DNA of 64,000 nucleotides from the NCBI GenBank assembly GCA_964030475.1, contig CAXIPT010000003.1, positions 11,792,510 through 11,856,509 of the forward strand, written 5' to 3'. A program made the translations under genes and the position numbers. The notes under the pieces are model-generated. The model worked only from the letters and a program-made list of their open reading frames with translations. It made no database searches and had not been told where the DNA came from. Shown here in pieces: positions 47,501 to 62,100 of this stretch. The stretch is from Tethya wilhelma. Lineage: Eukaryota; Porifera; Demospongiae; Tethyida; Tethyidae. Each line of letters opens with the position of its first letter. Position 1 is the first letter of the stretch.

Positions 47501-47930
47501 GGATAGCTTAGAGGACAGATGTAAGTGGAACACATTAGCAATACAACAGTTACTGTATACAACTGTGCCATTCAATGATATTCTGAGGAATACAGTAGAA
47601 CCTCTGATAGTAGACCCTCTGAGATAGGGACACTGTATTATAAACCTCTCAACAAATGATGATTCTGGGTTCCCAAAATTTCCAATTTCCTATTGTAGTA
47701 ATACAAACGGAACCTCTAAGGGGACAACCTCTCTACAAAGGACAAACAAGCTGAATTTATATTGTCTCCAAAGTGTCCTTTGTTCGGAGGTTTCGATGTA
47801 ATGCATTAGCATGGTGAAAGTATCTTTTTCTCTTGCAGACAAACGATTGAAGAAACTCGTGGACCAAGCTTGGGATAGCACAGAGGTTACCTTCAACTCA
47901 CTGATGAGCTACACAGCCGGTGCAAATTGA
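44525..47930 (+). CDS. Unrecognised coiled-coil protein, 500 residues
   Basis: Nine exons: 44525-44581, 44841-44940, 45157-45225, 45338-45613, 45934-46119, 46181-46489, 46761-46939, 47286-47520, 47839-47930. Total 1503 nt. The protein starts MDESIITVTVESMRPDINE and is almost wholly helical and charged. Heptad-rich stretches include LKERLKQLGEEETKLVHQI, MDDAMKWKKTRRECLDRQEL and KLENISERLRTVDEKLKAR. It ends WDSTEVTFNSLMSYTAGAN. No signal peptide, membrane segment or catalytic motif is seen. The regular phase-1 introns and intact frame show it is a real gene. Structural, cytoskeletal or centrosomal roles are possible but not supported by a recognised family. Confidence 0.85.
45745..45815 (+). 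repeat. tRNA-like sequence, probable SINE head
   Basis: In an intron of the coiled-coil gene, TGGCTGGGTGGGTAAGA resembles a Pol III A box. About 35 bases later GACTTCAAGTCC resembles a B box. It does not fold by eye into a standard cloverleaf, so a tRNA-derived SINE is more likely than a tRNA gene. Confidence 0.35.
46684..46709 (+). other. Duplicated 3' splice site (pseudo-exon start)
   Basis: The sequence around the real exon 7 acceptor (46751-46775: CCTTCTCAGATTGCACC) is repeated just upstream at 46684-46705. The upstream copy has a functional-looking acceptor. Its reading frame continues ATT GCA CC.. and differs from the exon within a few bases. Possibly a local tandem duplication that created an alternative acceptor. 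Confidence 0.55.
46968..47153. mobile_element. MITE with 15 bp inverted ends (family 2)
   Basis: GTATAGCGGGTAAAT at the left end and its exact complement at the right end bound 186 bp of AT-rich non-coding DNA in an intron of the coiled-coil gene. A truncated copy is at 7787-7893. Confidence 0.75.
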
Positions 47931-48611
47931 TAATTGAACATGTGTGCACACATACTAGCTAGCTGTTTAGTCATGTGACTATATAAGCCACACCCACCTC
48001 ACAAACCCTTTAGTGTACAAAAGAAGTGCTTGATTTTCATAATTGAATGTTGTCAAAATATTTGTTTGTTTCTTTTTAATAAGGTTGAACAATAACATAT
48101 TAATAATAGTTAATGATACAACTTGATCCAGAAAATATAGTAATATAACTTGGACAGTGTATAATTATTATTCCTCTATTGGAAACAAACTCAATCCTCT
48201 TGACTTGATACATACATAAAAGAGACATTGTTATACAATGTATTATCCATAAGCAAAGACACATGTACACACACACACACCTACATAAAATGCACACAAA
48301 AATGTACTATGTACACAAGATAATGAGACATCCACACACACACACATACGCAATGTAAAAATGCACATAGCATAGTAGCAGAAATAGATGATATGGGAAG
48401 CCCATATGGAGAAAAGATGAGGAAATAAGAGAGTCTATGTACATACATAGGAAGAGAAGTGACTATTCTCGATTTTCTTGTTGAATGCCAAATCAAAAGT
48501 TAACAGTTGTAAGAATAAACAATGCATAATCATTTCAATTTTACTTTTCTCTTGGATGTTGTTTAAAAAGAGACAAAACAACTCTACACACATACAGACA
48601 GACATACAGAC
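47931..48611. other. Intergenic region between convergent genes
   Basis: 3' flanks of the coiled-coil gene and of WNK. Short CA-rich patches occur at 48270-48345. No gene recognised. Confidence 0.45.
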
Positions 48612-51600
48612 CTATGAAGAATGATTATTCGACGAAATAGGATCAAACTCCGATATATCAGAACCCGGTCTTATATCTCCATATCTTGTCCCACTACTAC
48701 TCATCCCAGACATGGGAGTAGTAGCCCCCGGGCCTCTCATAACAATGGGTGCAGCAGATGTATACTCGGTCCATTCATTACTATCAGAGTGAGGTACCCT
48801 ACTAGTTCTAGACACGGGAGGGGGGGAGGCTGGCAGCTGAGAGTGAGTCGACCTAAACCTTGATTCAGAGGAGTGGGGAGGAGGTGGAGACATCAGTTCC
48901 TGCATCCTTGCACCTCCAGTAGGAGCTTGGTTGCTGACACTACTAGCGCTGCTGTGTGTGTCCTTATCGCTTCGTATGGGACTAATTGTCGGGGATATCC
49001 TCTTTTCAACGCCCCCCTTGCTCCCTGCACTGTCGTCACGATGGTGCTGAGGTGAAGTTGGAAACTCGGCGTAAATCTGCTCCTTGACTCTCTTCTCCAT
49101 TTCATCGACCTTCTCTTTGCCCACAGACGACCGACTGGTGTTACTGCTGGCTGTAGATATGGTTGTAGTCGACGAACTCTGACCTTGAATTTGTGATGGC
49201 TGTACTTCGTACTCTTTAAGTGACACTATTCTTTTACTTTGAGTCGACGATGACTGACTACCTAAGTTGGTCTCTATTGACGATTTTCGAGATTCGTTTT
49301 TCTGGGAGCTACTGCTACTACCAGCAGAGCTTCGCTTTCTCTTCCGATAAGCTGCCAAAGCGTCCTTCTTTCTCTGATCCAACAACCTCTGTTCCTCTTC
49401 AATCCTGTGTTGGAAAAGTTAAACAATTCATAATTTTTACAACTGGACACAGCCCGCAAGCTGGCCTACGAAGTTCACTAGCACAAACATGTGTGCTAGG
49501 AACTCGCCATAGCGCCACGTAAGATTGATGTAATCCTTCTGCTAGCACCATTGAAACCACATTCTCTATGAAGAAAAAATATACTAGCCTATATAAAAAA
49601 AAAGAAAGAAGTTATAACTCACCTAGCTAGTACTTCGTTGAGCTCTGTGTCACTCTCTTCACTTGTCTCCATCTTCACCTCCAGACCGGGATCAGTGTTG
49701 GACCTCAATGGTGGTGCTGGATCCTCGGACACATCCATCTGCTTTGATGGAAAAGTAGGAGGGGCAGATTGAGGTGCGACCCTGTCAATTGAAGGTTGAC
49801 GAGTATGTTGTTGTTGCATCGGTCCAAATTGATGGTCTAGTGATTCCATTAGCGGTGAAAACGAAGGGTCACGAAATATCGTACTCATAGAGTACAAAAA
49901 TCTCATGAAGGCCTTGGACAGGAGCTGTGCCTGAGGCACATCAGCCATAGTGGGGTAGTGTTCGTCTTCTGCTGAAGTGCTAGAGAGAGTCTCTTGGTGT
50001 CCTGACCCATGCCTCTGTACGTTAGCACGCTGCTGTGGCTGTTGCTGCTGCTGTTGAAGGTTTTGCTGTCCGCTCACAGCTCCACCTGATTCCAATTTTC
50101 TCTCAAACACGTCTACATTTGAAGACGACTGTGTTGTTCCTGAAAACACTTCCGCCGGCAGAGGGGTGTTGGCGTTGGAGGCTGGATAAGAAAGGTGCAT
50201 TGTGGCATACGGTTTGTACGTATCACTAGAGATTCCGTGATGCTGGTAGTGAGAGTGAGGGTGGCCGAGAGAGGTGCTGTACTGCTCGGGAAACCTTTGC
50301 CCCCCGTACGCCAGTCCATAGGGTACAGAACCGGACCTAAGTGCCATGTTGGGTGGCGGTACGCCAGTGGGCTGTTGAGATGGTGGATAGACAAACCCAT
50401 AAATGGGATGAGGATGGTACCCGGGCACTCCCCCCGCCATTGATGGTGGTTGGAGAGCAGCGAGGCCAGGCTCGGGAGTGAGAGAATGGAGGCTGGGAGC
50501 ATTCAATTCGGCTCTAAACTCCACCCCCCCTCCTCCCACACCTATGCTCGAGTCCGAGGGACACTCGAGGGAGGCCACATTCTGAACGGAGAATTTCTTA
50601 GCAGGTCCATGACCTGTGGAATTTGAATCGTGTGAGTCGCTACGAGCTGCCGACATGGGGTACTTGTCAAGATTGTCCATTGAGCTGTGAGCGGAAAGAT
50701 CGCTCGGTTCTGGGGAATCAGCCTCCTCTGCGACATCGGCAACCACGAATTTCTTTGAGGGTCTTGATACTAGAGGTGGTTGCTGTGGGTCTGGACACAT
50801 GGGCAGGGGGGTTTGTATCTCGGGGTAGGACGGTAGGGAGCACATGGAAGAACTGGAGATGAGCATTGACGACAAGTTGGAAGGGACCGAGCTGAAACCA
50901 GCCAGGGAGGGTTGAGTGGTGAGAGGCATTGGAAGGAGGTTAACACCAGCACTGGTGGTTGCAAGGCTAAGTGGAACGCTCTGCTCCTGGACCTCAGTGA
51001 GCTGCAGGGAATAGATGTAAATACAATGCATAAATAAGGTTGATGCATGTGCTTGCACAGCATATCAGAATATTAAAAACAACTCATGGCAATAATTTGC
51101 AACACTTTCACTTTTCTTTTAAGATTGTGAAAGGCTTTCTGAAGCCATACTGAAAGATGATCAAAACTGAACTACCTACCACTTTAGTAGCTGGTTCTTC
51201 CACAGGTGTCGTCACAATAGCCTGGGTGGTGGTGATGCTGGAAGTTGACGTAGAGGCGTCCTTTGTTGATGTACTTACAGGGGGAGAACCCTGCTTATTA
51301 TTAGCAGCATCAACAATAGGCTCAGGAGTGTGTGAGCTCCTCACCACGTCTTGGTTCACAAACACAGCGCTCTTAGCTTGATTCTCGCTGGGCGGAACTG
51401 ATGACTTCACCGAGGCTTGTGAGTCATCACTGAGAGCACTAGTGGAGGCTTCACTGGCAGAGACTTTCAGTGATATGGCAGAGGGGGTGGTACTAGTGGA
51501 CGATGATGACCTGGTGGCATCAATGGAGGAGGGAGAGCTGGGGGACGACTCAGATGACGACACTTTAGAGTCAACAGTAGGGACTGCTTTAGAATCAGCA

Positions 51601-53750
51601 GGGGGTGTCTTAGAATCCACAGGGACTGGTTTAGAATCTGCAGAAACTGGTTTTGAATCTGTTGGAGGTGTTTTAGTATCTGCTGGCACTGTTTTAGTAT
51701 CTGCAGGCACTGTTTTAGTATCTAGAGGGACTGGTGTTTGAGATTTGCTTGTTTTTAGAGATGGTTTGGCTTCTTGATTCCGTCTTGACTCTTCCTGTGG
51801 TTGTTGCTCGGCTTTGGATTCCTTAGAACCAAGGCTCTCAGTTCTGTTCCTAGTGATGGAGGTCAGGAGACGGTTGGCCTGTTGAATGAACTCCTCAGAC
51901 TCATTCTGAGCAATGTGACCAGCTTTAACCTGTGTGTGTGTGTGTGCCAGTACATTTGATTAATGCATTTATACAGTATAAAGATTACAAGCTAGAAATG
52001 CACAATTTTTTCAGCTTGTTTAGAAACTTACAAATTTTGGTAGAATGGCCTCAGGTTTGTCGTACTTTATACTGAACTGGAAGTTGACCATGTTCCCAGC
52101 ACTCGTCGCTAGCCTGCACTTGATCACCTCTCCCGTCACCTCGACAACAGACAACTTGAGCTGTTTCGGTTTGGGTCGTGGCACCTTCTTCTTGTGTGTC
52201 CCATTCTTTCCCTCCCCAGAGGCAGCGTTGGGCTTGGAGTCCTTGTCCACTCTTAGATCACTAGTGGATGCCGAGCCTTGAGGGGCTTGGTGGGCATCAT
52301 TTAGAGAACTGGAAGAGATTGCTTCCAGCGTGTGCACTGGGGTGGATTCTTTGTCCACGAGTGCACCATTACTGGCGACTTGAAGTGAGCTGGTGCTGCT
52401 AGTGGAGGTGTCTTCGAGATGGGTCCCTGAGTGGAGAGGAGTGCTAGATACTGTGGATGATGATATGGCATCCAGACTTGAAGGACTGGTGGATGAAGCC
52501 ACTGATAAGCTACCTTCAGAGTTCTGCTTCTCCACTACAATTTGAGCTGGTGGTTGCTGACTAGAAGAAGAAGCAGCAGCTGACGATGCTTGGGGTTGCT
52601 GTGCCCCTTCAGACGGTGCTACCACTGACTGTTGCTGTTGAGATACCAACGGTTTGCTTTTAGTTCTACTCTCATCACTCCCAGCAGCAGTAGCACTGGT
52701 GGTGGGTGTGGTCTGCTCAGAGAGAGCAGCACTGGATGATGATGACAGTGGAAAGGTCTGGGTAGTGGCTGGAGCACCATTGCCAGCTACTCCAGGTGTA
52801 GGTACACTTGTAGAAGAATCGGAGAGAGTTCGTGACTTCTGTAGCACCCCAGGGGGTGAGATGAGATCTCCCTGTCTGTTTGCCCCCTGCTCTTGCTGAG
52901 CTGGTGGAAGTTGGGACGGAGTCACTCGTCCCTTTTCGACATTAGCCACGCCCACCGAGTCTGCAACCACTGGCAATGGTGTCTCGTTAACTGTCGTGCC
53001 CCCTTCGTTAGGTTTAATGACAGCCGGAGTATTTACTCCTTCATTGTTGGAATTTTGTCGCTGAAACTTTGGCTGCTGTTGCTGCAGTTGGTTGCTCTCC
53101 TGCTGCTGCTGCTGCTGCTCACCCCCCTCTGGGATGGTCTGCTGTTGAATGGGAAGGTTGGTCCTTGACTCCTGAGGCTGAGCTGGGTCCTTTCTCGGCT
53201 GCCTCTTCTGTTTGATGTCTTCTACGTACTCTCGCAGCGAGCGGTGGACATTCTTAGAGACATCGTGGACGAGGAGACCAGACTTGACCTGTTGGGAGGG
53301 GAATGTACGGTCACAATGGATAGCAGTACAGACATGTACAGTGTGTGGAAAATTCACACTTCAATATTAAAAAACAACTACACTGTAAACAGCATTAAAT
53401 TTGGAAAATTTTGGCCATCTGCAAAAACGTGAAAATTTTCCAAAAATTTTTTAAATTTTAATAAAAAGTTTCTTGATTTATTGTTAACTAATTGGATAGT
53501 ACAGTATTTCAAATACATGTGTTCAGGCAATATATTGGTACCATTTCATCCACAACTGATCCTGGGTCGTCGGTGTTCAAGTCGTAAGAGAATTCAATAA
53601 CTTCCTGTCCCTTGTTCTTTGAGGTCTCCTTACTGGTTGGTAGCTCCATCCTCATCATGAAGAGAGAGGACTTCTGACCCTCTTGAGGCATTGCCTCCAA
53701 CTTCACACCCTCGGCAAAGAACTCGTGGTCAATGAGATGCTTGACTGTGT

Positions 53751-53813
<63 letters not shown>

Positions 53814-56800
53814 TATATGTAAGGATGGGTCACCAAAATTCTGAGACGAAAGGTAGAGTTTCATTTTTGCTTATGTTCTATACAAAAAGATACTATAGAT
53901 ATACATGGTGCAAAATTCTATCACCATTGGTTCAAATGGACTGGAAGCCTATGACATTAATGCTCAGATTGTGACAGTGAAAACTGCAAAAATTTGAACA
54001 TTTACTTTGAGAACTTCCTAACAACCATAGCTCAAAATTTTCTTGGCACAAAAAGTTTGTGAAAAGTCCGTCTTTGCTGTCAAAAACTATTTTTGTGAAT
54101 CACAATCTCTAAAATTATACAACGCCTACATACAGCTTTCTACAATTTCTTAGAAAAAATTAGGAGCCATACAGTATATATCCAGTGCAGTACCACCCCC
54201 TCAGCCTCACCTCTCCTTCTTGTTGACTGTAGTGCACTTATCAATGATGTCCCTCAACACTGGGTCCTTCACCTTGTCGATGGCGTGAGGCTTGATCCCC
54301 TGGGAGACCCTCTTGTAGATCTGGGCCGGGTTGGAGCACTCCATGTAGGGGTACTCCTGGGTGCACATCTCGAGGAGACACATACCAAAGGCATACACGT
54401 CCACGGATTCGTCGTAATTTTCTTCGTACATTTCAGGGGCCATGAACTCGGGGGTACCTAATGATAGTGTGTATGTCAGCGTGTGTGTATTGTAGTTATT
54501 ATGACTGAAGGTAAACCATGTACTGTATATCGGGCAACGATGGAATGAAAAGCTAGATTCTTTGGTAGAAATTTCTTTATTCAAAGGTCACTGATTACGA
54601 ATAGCTGCCATTCCACAGTCACACTGAATAGGAATGGCATTAATGTTGCCATTCCTTATCTCATTCAAAGTCCTTTGTCCCCAACCACACCACTGTTTGT
54701 CGCTTGAGTGGATTCTTCTCCTCCTGTGCCATGAATCCACTACACAGAGGCGTTGGTTATGTCTCTTCATTGGAGAATGGCTCTTCAATAATCACTGGTG
54801 TTTTGATTCAAGTGGGAGATATTCATAACAAAAAGCTCTCAGATTAAATGCCTGGCATTCTAGAGTTGGAACGCAACACACACACAGTCAACAACCAATG
54901 AATGGCAAAAAACACATTGCCTCTTTGTAAACCGGCAAACAAAAAATGGTCCGATAGTCATAATGAATTGGGAATTTAAAGTCATGCTATTTTAGTCTAA
55001 TGTCTGCCTATACTTCCACACCCCCACACATAACTCTTCCACACATCACAACTCCACTCATCACCCCTCACAGGCTCACTCATCACCCTCACAGTCTCAC
55101 TCATCACCCCTCACAGTCTCACTCATCACCCCTCACAGCCTCACTCATCACCCCTCACAGCCTCACTCATCACCCTCCACCCCTCACAACTAAAACATCA
55201 ACAGCTAGAGCTGATGCTGGCACTACAGCAGTGCTAATCTTGGATCACATAATTCTGGCTGGAACTAACAAAGTGCTTTTCGACACTATTCCATAATAGT
55301 GCTGTCAAAGTATGCCCAGTGCTAATCACCAACGGCTGTGAACAGCCTCTCCTCTCAGAGCTATAAGGACTGAAGTCTGAAAGCGGAATTAACATTGTGT
55401 TCTCAACTACAACATTCCTAGCATTCCAGTCATACTAGCTCCCACAGCACAGCAGTGGTCATTGAGTTGTGACCTTTGTATGTACGTATATGTGTACACC
55501 TAGTCCACGCAGCAGTCGGACACAACACAGTCAGCACATTGAGAAGTGAGAACAGCAACATATGCTAAGAATAGCATCTGGTTATATTTAGTGTGCGAAC
55601 ACACATATGCACAATAGTACAGTTGTACCCATGTCTATAAATCAGCACAAGATAGTGCAATGTGGTTAACTTGTAATAATATGTTACTGTATTTATACCA
55701 GCTTTATATACATACATAGTGGCCTACATGTAAAAAAAAAGCATTAAAAGTGCTGTTTTGTGCAAGTATGGACCACAAGTGAAATCTCATATATAAGACC
55801 CCCCTCCCCTCACACCCACCCACTGACTTACCAATGACAGTCTTGACCTCCGACCTCTTGAGTGTAGCCAGCCCCAGGTCTCCGATCTTGACCAGCCCGG
55901 TGGTTCCGTTGATAAAGATGTTGTCGCACTTCAAATCACGATGGATGATGGGAGGGGTACGGGTCTGAAGGAAGTACAACCCTCGGAGGATCTGGCGTCC
56001 CCAACTGCGGATCAACTTTGGTTTGATGGCCTTCATACGACGCATGTAACTATAGTGACGTGCATGTGTGTGTGTGGAGTTTGAACTTTGAAACATACTA
56101 TATGAGTGTGTGCAGAAAAGTACTTTCGAGTTTCACTAGCAGCACTCTTGGTCAGTGCTCTCTACTAGAAGTGTTAGAATACAGTACATCCCAGTAACTC
56201 AGTAGATGCTGCTGCTGCTGTGAGGAGCTAAGTATGGAGTGAGAAGAAAAGGACTTTTAGCCAAAAAAGGGAACAGAACAACAAAACAATACAGCATTGT
56301 GGGATGGAGGATGATAATTCCATTAGAACAGTGCTAGAACACAGCAGGTCCTTATTTAAAGTACGTATTATGTACACCCATTTGCACAATGCTTAGATAA
56401 ATGGTAGCTCCAATGTACGATTCATACAATACTCCAGTAAGACAATTATGACCCAATTAAGCTAGGGGCATGTATAGTGTGCCAGGACCATCAATTGGCA
56501 ATTAGTCACGCAGGCCTTTTCAGTCCAACCTCACTGAGTAAGAGAGCCAACAAATAGCATCTCCATAGATAGCAATAGGGAGGGCCATCACTCACTCACC
56601 TACACACAATACAGTGTTGACTATATAAAATACACCAACTATACACACACACACTGACAATTGAGTGAGCCATTTATGAAAACACATTCATTGACTGAAG
56701 AGGCTGGCTAGCTGGCGTGACCCGTAGGAGGACACACTGGGAGCATTCCAAGCGTGTGGCACCGTGAGACTAGGCTCCACACAAACTAATGCTATATATA

Positions 56801-56981
56801 CGATCCATACACTAATGTCATTATGAAAACAATAATGCGGTAAGCTTTTAGGCTTTGAGATAGTCTATATATATGTATGGGGTAAATTTTTTTGTAGTGT
56901 GTCTGTCTGTATATGGGACATTCAACTATTCCTGAGGTACTGAATTTTGTATACAGTCACAACATTGCTCCACACACACAC

Positions 56982-57012
<31 letters not shown>

Positions 57013-59104
57013 AAAGACAGCAATTATCGACAAAACAAGTTTCTCTTCCAAAATTTTGTGCAAGCAAAAACAAAAACTATAGATATAAATTGTCACTACA
57101 CCACCAGCTGTTACATCAACTGCTACTACCGGGCCACACAATCCCGTGTGTGTTATTGTCCACCCATGAGTTATTATAATAAAATCTATGTATAATAATA
57201 CAGTAGGTGTATTTCAGTAACTACACATGCTAGAAAGTCTCTTGTCAAAATTCCCTCCAAGCCTTCCCAAAGAGTTACAGTCTTACAAGTTGCAAGCAGT
57301 GAATCTAAGAATCACTGCAGACACATCTGCAGATGACCAAACATGTGCCTGAAGCACAACCATAGAAGGAGCCACCTGTGAGCCACACACTTCCTACCAC
57401 AAACAGCACACACCACAGAAGAGAGAGGAGAGAAAAGAGAAAGAAAGAGAGAAAGCAGACACTGACCAAACCATTGACCCCATTCATCAGTAGTGTGTAC
57501 TCAGTGATGAGATTAGCCAACAAGCCACACTTGTATTTCCCTCTCAGACCCTCACTCAAAGGGAGCCAATGAAAACACACACTCTCTCACAAACACGCAG
57601 GTGGACTACAACTGCAGCCACTACTGAGAGTGATACACAGCATCCCACAATTACATCTACAAGTAGACCACCAGCAACACAATGAGGGGATCCCTTACAA
57701 TTTAGCATTAATTAGTTTAGGGGGATGTATGCTACATTCACACAGGAATGGGTCGAGGTTGCACAAATAGATGGTGGCCTCGCCTGCTCTGATTCCAAGA
57801 CCACCAAACACTTGCCAAACGACACAAAAGGATTAACACAAAGTGTGTCAGTACAGCTACCATCAAACCAGGACTGCTCTAGAGATATGCAAAACATTCT
57901 ATAGCTAAAAGGACTTTGCATCAAAGAGGTCTGGATGACCTTCCTAGCCGACAATGCCTTTCACTAGAGAAAGCAGTTGGGTGGTCAGTCTCACTTCAAA
58001 TGCACTGTTATGGACAGCTACAGATGTGGGTGCCATGCACAGCTCATTAACTCAATATTGATATTCTTTGGGGTTCAAAATCTGTCAGGAAATGAGTGAC
58101 TAGTTAATACATTACAAGCCCACATGGAATTCACCATCACTGACCACAAGGGCTTAGATCCACAACTATAACACTGATTGACACCTCTTACAAAGTGTTC
58201 ATTGGATGAAATCAGAGATTAGGTATTAGGATACAGTGTGGTTACTATAGGAGGAGGACAGTGAGATGGTATGTGGGCAAAACAGGCAGTGTGACAGCAG
58301 GTGCGTGTGGCATCATGGCATTGATGATGAATTTTGTGGGATCCATACATGCACGCACACACGCACACGCACACACACACGCACACACACACACACACAC
58401 ACACACCGTACCTGCAGCTCACACCAAGCCACAGCGACTCCAGTCTCCGTGTCCAGTCCTTTATAGACGGTCTTGAAAGACCCCCTCCCAATCTCGGTGT
58501 CGTACTTCAGAAACCTCTTATCGGCAGAGTAAGCCACCACTCTATCTTCAGGTGCCTGCTGCACACCACCACTACCAATGCCTTCAGCTACCCCTCCTCC
58601 AGAGGGAAGCCCAGAGAGATGTCTCTCACTCTCACCCCCTCCAATGTTGCTGTTAGCCACCGGATGGACTTGGTGACTTGAGCGGTCTTTTAACTCTGGA
58701 GAATCGCTCATGGATGATTTCTCTCTCTTTACAGCAGTGGAGGAAGACCTCTCTTGTTGTTTCTCGTCGTCTGAGGTGCTAGTCGACTCGAGATCCTGAT
58801 GGCTGCCGTTACTAAGGCCATTCTGTACGATGCTTGCACCGGGTGAGGTCGTGGTGTTCTCGAAATTGACACTCTTTTTGGTCTGTTTGTTTGAGGGGTC
58901 TTTCACGATGGCAGTTGTCGGCTGTTCCTCTGGAGAGGAAGGTCGTATCTTTTTCACCGTACCACTATGAGCAGCATTTTGATAACCATGGTCATTATTA
59001 GCACTCGATACAGGGGCACCCCCAGAAGGAGGCGTGTCCTTCTCGTCATCATGTTTGGTATTCTCACTAGCCATAGTCACAATATCTTCTCTTGACCTGC
59101 AGAT

Positions 59105-59148
<44 letters not shown>

Positions 59149-62100
59149 GTACAGCATAAAGTATGTATAACTACAAGACATCATAATAATGGTTTCTAAT
59201 GATAAGTGACTACAATAACATGTGGAGAATATAAGTAAACTGCTGATACAGCTATTTCATGTGACTCTTATTATGAAGCAACAACAGATGTAATGTTCAT
59301 AAACGTACATTTGGGAGCAGTTTTAGTCACAAAAGGACAATTTTTTAATCGTTACACAATTTGTGGGGGAAAAGGGTAGGGTAACTGAAATACCAAACAG
59401 ACAAACACAATATCCTGTTTACAGAATAATGATAGGGAGGGAGAATAATTGTATGAGAAAAGAGTGAAACTTTGGAATTCATCAGATCCAAGAATACCCA
59501 CGAGATATTCCCCCACACGCTTCCTACAACCACCCAACAGAGATCACCTCACTTCCACCCAGTCTCATCCCCGTGGTTACCAACAAGTGTATTCACTTGT
59601 GACAGAGAAGAGAGATAACGTGAATGCGTTAGAGGGACATTAGGCAGACATGTAGGCTACAAGGGAACAGAATGCAGTGACCAATGAGAAGCCATTCGTG
59701 TGCAGAGACACGGTGTCCTCTTGAAAAGAGATACAATGTTATGCGAAATGTCGTAACACCACAAAAAAGTTTGCTCTTTTTTGATAAATGAAGACAAGGG
59801 AAGGCAGCAAAGAATCACACAGGAACTAAAGCAGGTTTCAATGACTAAGAAAACCACCCATGTTCAATAGCCACCAAACGTGACAGTCAGTGAGAGCTAG
59901 AGTGGAAGCACTTGGAGCAAGATGGGAAGCCAATGTGTACTTAAACCCCTGATGCAAATGGCATGTGCACTGACAATACAACAGCCCTGGGAAAGCACAC
60001 ACTCCTGTGGTGGAAGGTAGAGGAGGGGGGGGAGATGTAAATGGATGGAGGTCAAGATAACATTCCTTGCTGCAGTGTGCAACCACTGGGTTATCATGGA
60101 CTGTGATCTTGAACAACTGGTCTTACATAGCAGCAAGATGGGGGAACTGTGACCTATTGTGTGAGGTCATTATCATACACACAATAGATAGGCATGTACT
60201 GTATGTATGTGTGTACATGAATATACACTGTACATGTGTGTGTGTGTGAATCACATGAAGGATTCCAATTGTACACCCAATTGAACACACACATGATGCA
60301 CACGCACACAAAACACACACTCACAGAAATCTCCCTTGGTGCTAACTCCACAAAAACCCAGACCCAAGGATGCTTGCACATATCCCTCACAACTGTGAAA
60401 CAAACAGGCCTCATTCCCAAACAAGGTGGACCAAAAATAAAGACAACAGATTGTGTAGAATGCATTACAAAATGGAAGTCATTTGTTAGCTCTTTTTATA
60501 AAGGTTGCAAAAGTGCAAGTCCCAACTCTGCACAAACTTCCTAGACTGAGAAACAATTTCACTTAGGTTCAGAGTCATCTAAAATTTCTGCTTAATGGAA
60601 TATTTTTAAAAAAAGAATTCTCTCCACTACATGCCATCCATCCATCCTGCCAGCACTCCCCCTGCAACAATGAGAACTGGGACCAGCTACACATTCTCTC
60701 CTACTTGTGTATTGACAGAAACAAATCAAACATGCATTCCCCACACAAACACACCCAGCTCAAAACAGAGACACCAATTAGCTCGAAAAACACAAAATTT
60801 AGCACACATACACATGCACATACAAGAACAGAATGTCCATTCCAAGCACATTTGTATGTAGAAATGTTTGGATATGGAATTTACATCCACCCCTCAGGCC
60901 AGAGTGAACTGATATGGGCGATGAAGATAGCACAGAGGCCAACACACAAAGACAGCTGAATGGTTTGATGCATATGATCAACATAGCACAAAACATCATC
61001 CTCTAAACACAATCAGGATGGACAAGTCACAGTGAACCAAGGATACAAAGCCCCGCTATGTTTAGCCCAGCAACAGCTGAGCAAGCCACATCAAAGAGAG
61101 GATACCAAGCGTCTGGAATGACATCGGAGGCTGAGTGAATACCAAGCATGACTAGCTACAACAGGTTGGACACCGTGGCACTGGCAGGCTGCATAGCACA
61201 CACTCCCCGATCCAGTATGGGTTCTGTTTGCACATAACAGGGGGGTTCAAGCCCAACAGGCCATATATTGACAGAATGAGTACAATAGAGCAGCATGTGT
61301 GTGTGTAGATATGGACAGAGAATCAATGCACAGTAGATATACAGGCATATGGCGAAACCACGCTCAAATTGAATGCGAAAAGTGTGTGAGTTATCTATAG
61401 GGAGATTTGTGAATAGACCAGACTAAAATATGATGACATATTGCACCAGTGTGTGAGTGAGTGTGAGTGAGAGTGAATGTGTGTGTTGTCCATTAAAGCA
61501 GGAACAGAGTATGGAAAGTGAAGGAAGCTTCCCCACAATCACAGCACACACAAACTCCTAATCAGGCACATCGATAAACACCAACCGATTATCAATAATT
61601 TATACATGACTGCAAACAACCACAAATGGTCACGAAACACACACACAGAGAGAAAGAGAGTACCCCGGTTCAACTAGAAAGGCACAGGGACCATTATCAC
61701 TACATACTTGTACTTTATACAGTAAGTACACTCTGCATTGTTGGCCTACAACAATAGGAGGAATGATTGGAAAACAATCACCATTATTTGGACTACCAAA
61801 CACACACACACAGAACCACCCATTATAGTCATACAGCTCCACACAAAACTTATGGGCAAAATATTCATTCCATAAAAAACACATAATGGCATAATTTGGA
61901 GATTGCAATTCACAAAATTCAGTTCTAAAACTGACAAAAACAGCCTTTCACAATTTTTTGTGCTACTGTTTAATTCAAAGCTATAATATTAAAAATCTTA
62001 ACATTCTTTCACACCAGCAAACTTACGCCTTCAGAGTCCCAGAGGTCATGAGTTCAGTGACAAGAACAAGGACCTTTCTCTCCCTCTGTGGTCCCCTGGC

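Noticed and set aside
48621..53432. Several plus-strand open frames opposite WNK exons 6-9
   Set aside because: Shadows of long Ser/Gln-rich minus-strand exons. No plus-strand splice structure or homology.
55060..55180. CRISPR-like array
   Set aside because: Units are contiguous without unique spacers, in a eukaryotic intron; it is a minisatellite.
55000..55296. Frame rich in Pro-His-Ser-Leu-Thr repeats
   Set aside because: Translation of the 22 bp minisatellite within a WNK intron.
57305..57580. Hydrophobic minus-strand frame repeated at 62886-63161
   Set aside because: It lies in both copies of the duplicated intron block, has no splice connection to WNK and no recognised domain. The identity reflects the duplication, not coding constraint.
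59838..60465. Overlapping frames in the 59-61 kb region
   Set aside because: Short, CA/GT-biased, on both strands, no splice-consistent extension or known motif.
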